Assembly (NCBI GenBank): GCA_024413465.1
Contig: JAKSVU010000005.1
Location: 1-64,000, forward strand
Direction of reading: 5' to 3'
Source: Alphaproteobacteria bacterium
GTDB lineage: Bacteria > Pseudomonadota > Alphaproteobacteria > CAAGCB01 > CAG-977
DNA length: 64,000 nt
Position 1 is the stretch's first letter. Every line of letters begins with the position of its first letter. Positions 60,907 to 64,000 of this stretch are shown here, one piece after another. A model generated the notes under the pieces. That model had not been told where the DNA came from, made no database searches, and saw only the letters and a list, made by a program, of their open reading frames with translations. Both the position numbers and the translations under genes were made by a program.

Positions 60907-63459
60907 CTAGACCTCGATAATATCTAATTTTGCAGCAACTTCTTCGATTTCATAACATTCGATTGTATCGTCTGCTTGGAAATCATTATAGTTGACAAAA
61001 CTAATACCGCATTCGTATCCTTCACGAACCTCTTTAACGTCATCCTTGAAGCGTTTCAATTTGTCGATAGCTCCTGTATGATAAACGACGTTTGAACGCA
61101 ACAAACGGATCTTTGCACCATGTTTCATCAAACCTTCTTTAACCATACAACCAGCAACTTTACCAACTTTAGATATATTAAAGACTTCACGAATTTTAGC
61201 AATACCCAAGCGTTTTTCTTTCAATTCAGCTGGCAACATACCTTCTAACAAGTTATGAATTGCATCTGTCAATTCGTAAATGATTGAATAGTAATGCATA
61301 TCAATACCTGCCTGTTTAGCAGCATTACGAGCCAACGTATTAGCACGAACGTTAAAGCCAACGATCAAAGCATTTGATGCTTTTGCCAATGTAACATCTG
61401 ATTCGTTAATAGCACCGACAGCACTGTGAACGATTTTGACACCAACTTTTTTGTTTTCTGCTTTGTTGAATTTTTCCAAAGTAGCAACGATTGCTTCGAC
61501 AGATCCTTGTACGTCTGCTTTAATAACAATCGGCAATTCCTTAACCGTTCCAGCATTAACTCCATCACGGAATCTTTCAATAGCAGAACGAGCAGACTTA
61601 ACTTGTAGAGCTTCACGTTCTTTTCTTTGACGATAAGCAGCAATTTCACGAGCTTTATCTTCATCATTGACAACGACAAAATCATCACCAGCAGAAGCTG
61701 TTGATTGGAACCCAACAACTTCGACTGGGAAAGCTGGACCAGCTTCTTCAACGCGTTTACCATTTTCGTCTAACAAAGCTTTAACACGTCCCCAATCTTT
61801 ACCAGCAACAAAGATATCACCTTGTTTTAAAGTTCCGCGTTGTACAAGAATAGTAGCAACTGAACCACGACCTTTTTCCATTTTAGCTTCAACGATAGCA
61901 CCTTCAGCCGTATGGTTTGGATTTGCTTTCAAATCAAGCATTTCAGCTTGCAATAAGACAGCTTCCATCAATTTATCAAGATTGATGCGTTTTTTAGCAG
62001 AAACTTCCACGGACAAAACGTCACCACCCATTGTTTCAACAAACACACCTTCTTGCATTAAATCTTGACGAACTTTTTCTGGATTTGCCCCCGGAACGTC
62101 AATTTTGTTAATTGCAACGATAATAGGAACACCAGCTGCTTTTGCGTGAGAAATAGCTTCTCTTGTTTGAGGCATAATACCATCATTTGCAGCAACAACC
62201 AAAATAACGATATCTGTAATCTTTGCCCCACGAGCACGCATTTCTGTAAATGCAGCATGCCCCGGTGTATCAATAAATGTGACCTTATGGCCATCTTCCA
62301 ATGTAACTTGGTAAGCACCAATATGTTGTGTAATACCACCAGCTTCACGAGCAACAACGTTTGTTTCACGCAAAGCATCCAACAAAGAAGTCTTACCGTG
62401 ATCAACGTGTCCCATAACGGTAATAACTGGAGGACGAGGTAATTTATCGTCTTCATTATCCGGTGCATCGCGCAATCCTTCTTCAACATCAGAATCAGCC
62501 ACACGACGAACTTTATGTCCCATTTCAGTTACAACGATTTCTGCCGTATCTGCATCAATTGTCTGCGTAATCGTTGCCATAACACCCAATTTCATTAATT
62601 GTTTAACAACGTCAGCACCACGTTCTGCCATACGAGAAGCTAATTCTTGAACTGTAATTGTTTCAGGAATAATAACTTCACGATAAACCTTTTCAACTGG
62701 CTTTTGTTGAGAAGCAAGTTTATTACGTTCTTTTTCTCTTGCACGTTTAATGGAAGCCATACTACGACCACGGCCACCTTCGTCGTCGTCATCACCTCCA
62801 CGCATATAGGAATTCATATTGAATTTCTTACCGGAAGACCACTTATCTTCGTTGTATTTAGAAGGACGACGTTCTTCATCACGATTTGATCCACTTAAAC
62901 CACCGGCGCCACCAGATGTTTTATTGTGTTTAAAACTCTTTGCTCGACGCATTTCTGCTGCTTCTAACTCATCCGGAGTAGAAATTGCAACAGACTGATG
63001 AACTTGAGGTCTTGAATTGTTATTATTATTGTTATTGCGATTTTGATTATTTTGCTGATTTGGCTTCTTCGCTTGATTATTATTGTTCTGATTTTGAACA
63101 GGCTTTTTGTTAGCTTGTTCAACAGGCTGTTTTACTTGTTCTTTAGCAACAGGTTGTTCAGCCTTTTGCTGAGAACGTTCTTTTTCTTCTTTTGCTTTAC
63201 GTTCAGCTTCACGACGAGCTCTTTCGGCTTCATCTTTTCGACGTTGCTCTTCAACAACTTTTTCGCGTTGTTCTTGAACTTTTTGGTTATTTTTAACCAA
63301 CTCCAATTTTTTTGCTTTTTCACTATCTAAAACGGAAGAACCACCGTGGGCAGAACTTTGATGATTCGTAACCGAACGATTTTTCTTCACAATCATCTTA
63401 GAACCAGAAGATGTTGGTCTGTTTAAGGAAAGAGTTTTTTTGTTGTTTGCATCTGTCAT
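60907..63459 (-). CDS. infB: translation initiation factor IF-2
   Basis: The GTPase that brings initiator tRNA to the 30S subunit. The 850 residues start with a long Gln/Asn/Lys-rich N-terminal region (about 60-230, with NNNNNN and KAEQPV runs). Then come IF2_N ([20 protein letters not shown]), the G domain with [20 protein letters not shown] and NKIDVP, domain II and domain III, and the C-terminal fMet-tRNA-binding domain ending KLDIIEV. Order ylxR-infB-rbfA is conserved. Confidence 0.98.
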   Translation of the reverse strand: MTDANNKKTLSLNRPTSSGSKMIVKKNRSVTNHQSSAHGGSSVLDSEKAKKLELVKNNQKVQEQREKVVEEQRRKDEAERARREAERKAKEEKERSQQKAEQPVAKEQVKQPVEQANKKPVQNQNNNNQAKKPNQQNNQNRNNNNNNNSRPQVHQSVAISTPDELEAAEMRRAKSFKHNKTSGGAGGLSGSNRDEERRPSKYNEDKWSSGKKFNMNSYMRGGDDDDEGGRGRSMASIKRAREKERNKLASQQKPVEKVYREVIIPETITVQELASRMAERGADVVKQLMKLGVMATITQTIDADTAEIVVTEMGHKVRRVADSDVEEGLRDAPDNEDDKLPRPPVITVMGHVDHGKTSLLDALRETNVVAREAGGITQHIGAYQVTLEDGHKVTFIDTPGHAAFTEMRARGAKITDIVILVVAANDGIMPQTREAISHAKAAGVPIIVAINKIDVPGANPEKVRQDLMQEGVFVETMGGDVLSVEVSAKKRINLDKLMEAVLLQAEMLDLKANPNHTAEGAIVEAKMEKGRGSVATILVQRGTLKQGDIFVAGKDWGRVKALLDENGKRVEEAGPAFPVEVVGFQSTASAGDDFVVVNDEDKAREIAAYRQRKEREALQVKSARSAIERFRDGVNAGTVKELPIVIKADVQGSVEAIVATLEKFNKAENKKVGVKIVHSAVGAINESDVTLAKASNALIVGFNVRANTLARNAAKQAGIDMHYYSIIYELTDAIHNLLEGMLPAELKEKRLGIAKIREVFNISKVGKVAGCMVKEGLMKHGAKIRLLRSNVVYHTGAIDKLKRFKDDVKEVREGYECGISFVNYNDFQADDTIECYEIEEVAAKLDIIEV

Positions 63460-63465
63460 AAATAA

Positions 63466-64000
63466 TCAGCCTTTTTCTGTGCAATAATAATCTGTTTGAC
63501 GAAATGCCGCCAAACGTTTTAATTCAGCAACAATTAAATCAGAAATTGTTGTTTTCGTCAAAGCTAAATGGACACAATTATCTGTGCCAACAGCTTCACC
63601 CATTTGTTGTGCTGTCAAACCCATCACAACCTCAACAGGATTTTTCTGACAAAGTCGAATAACTTTTACCCGTCCATCAATTGATCCATCCGTTGCCTCA
63701 ACAACGTAAGAAAATTTATGTTTAGGTACCCCGGCCTCGACTTTATCAAAACCAAAAATAACAGCACCTGCTTTTCTGCCCAAACCAATTAAATTTTTAA
63801 TTCGTTGAACAAACAGATTGTCTATCATTTCTATAAAATTTTCAGGGACAAGAACTTTTTGTTTGGCAACTTTTTTAAACAATCCCTTTTCAACAGCATT
63901 CAAAATCATTTCTTTATCACAAGAAACCCACATTCCACGACCTGGCAATTTATGAGCCAAGTCTGGACAAAGAACACCGTCTGGGGAAACACAAAACCGA
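63466..64000 (-). CDS. YlxR/DUF448 RNA-binding protein with L7Ae-like domain (partial at edge)
   Basis: The frame stays open to the right edge and the residues before 63960 (RFCVSPDGVLCPD, then LAHKLPGRGMW) match the YlxR family, so the gene is cut by the window and no start can be given. About 178 codons are present. The remaining N-terminus should carry the CxxR motif. The C-terminal half (about residues 60-140 of the visible part, LIGLGRKAGAVIFGFDKVE) is an L7Ae-like fold, the fused alphaproteobacterial form. It sits six bases upstream of infB, probably after nusA. RNA binding and involvement with RNase P or transcription-translation coupling have been reported for the family. Confidence 0.88.
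   Translation of the reverse strand, partial: RFCVSPDGVLCPDLAHKLPGRGMWVSCDKEMILNAVEKGLFKKVAKQKVLVPENFIEMIDNLFVQRIKNLIGLGRKAGAVIFGFDKVEAGVPKHKFSYVVEATDGSIDGRVKVIRLCQKNPVEVVMGLTAQQMGEAVGTDNCVHLALTKTTISDLIVAELKRLAAFRQTDYYCTEKG

Noticed and set aside
1-64000. tRNA or rRNA genes
   Set aside because: I saw no cloverleaf-like segment or rRNA-like sequence; a covariance search would be needed to exclude a divergent tRNA.

Overview
The window looks like a stretch of an AT-rich alphaproteobacterial chromosome. The evidence is gene order rather than composition. A mitofilin-like membrane protein and a HemY-like protein lie divergent to tsaD-gpsA. A gpmI-envC-ctpA-divergent polysaccharide deacetylase-rppH run follows, then dnaK-dnaJ, and a ylxR-infB-rbfA operon at the right edge. 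Acetolactate decarboxylase and a GlpA-like/FAD/DUF1667 trio suggest a facultative or fermentative lifestyle. A host- or gut-associated lineage related to uncultured Rhodospirillales is a plausible guess, but it is inference only.

Layout. 1-12.2 kb is an accessory region: an ArdC-like antirestriction protein, an RloA/RloB (AbiL-like) ATPase-TOPRIM pair with a candidate small RNA just upstream, an HU gene with two compensating frameshifts, a stand-alone trypsin-like protease, and a three-gene operon (RelA/SpoT-domain protein, 59-aa acidic protein, large HExxH protein). That operon is bracketed by inverted copies of a GC-richer intergenic repeat and is followed by an N6-adenine methyltransferase. 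12.2-31.8 kb is mostly core: acetolactate decarboxylase, glycerol-3-phosphate dehydrogenase-like oxidoreductases, tsaD, gpsA, a group of phosphatase/kinase-like genes, and the gpmI to rppH cell-envelope operon. 31.8-38.3 kb is one giant autotransporter gene broken by a frameshift just inside its barrel and carrying a G9 tract.

38.4-45 kb is accessory again: a PD-(D/E)XK-like protein, three tandem paralogues built from 21-residue Cys/Leu repeats, a tiny lipoprotein, two RiPP/bacteriocin-like leader peptides, a short CRISPR-like array (36-nt repeats, 30- and 31-nt spacers) embedded in the first of these peptide genes, and a Fic protein. 45-64 kb is largely core: dnaJ/dnaK with a clear sigma-32 promoter, a family-4 uracil-DNA glycosylase, an HNH-like protein, a YgjP-like metalloprotease, tandem DHH phosphoesterases, an alanine symporter next to a STAS/HATPase partner-switch pair, a TolC-SPOR fusion with a DsbD-like thioredoxin membrane protein, and the translation operon.

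A family of intergenic repeats (about 100-235 bp, starting near TTACCTCGCCCTG) occurs five times and marks the accessory segments. No rRNA or tRNA gene and no cas gene was seen. The strongest candidates for something undescribed are the CRISPR-like array fused to a RiPP-type leader gene and the repeat-flanked RelA/SpoT-metallopeptidase operon.
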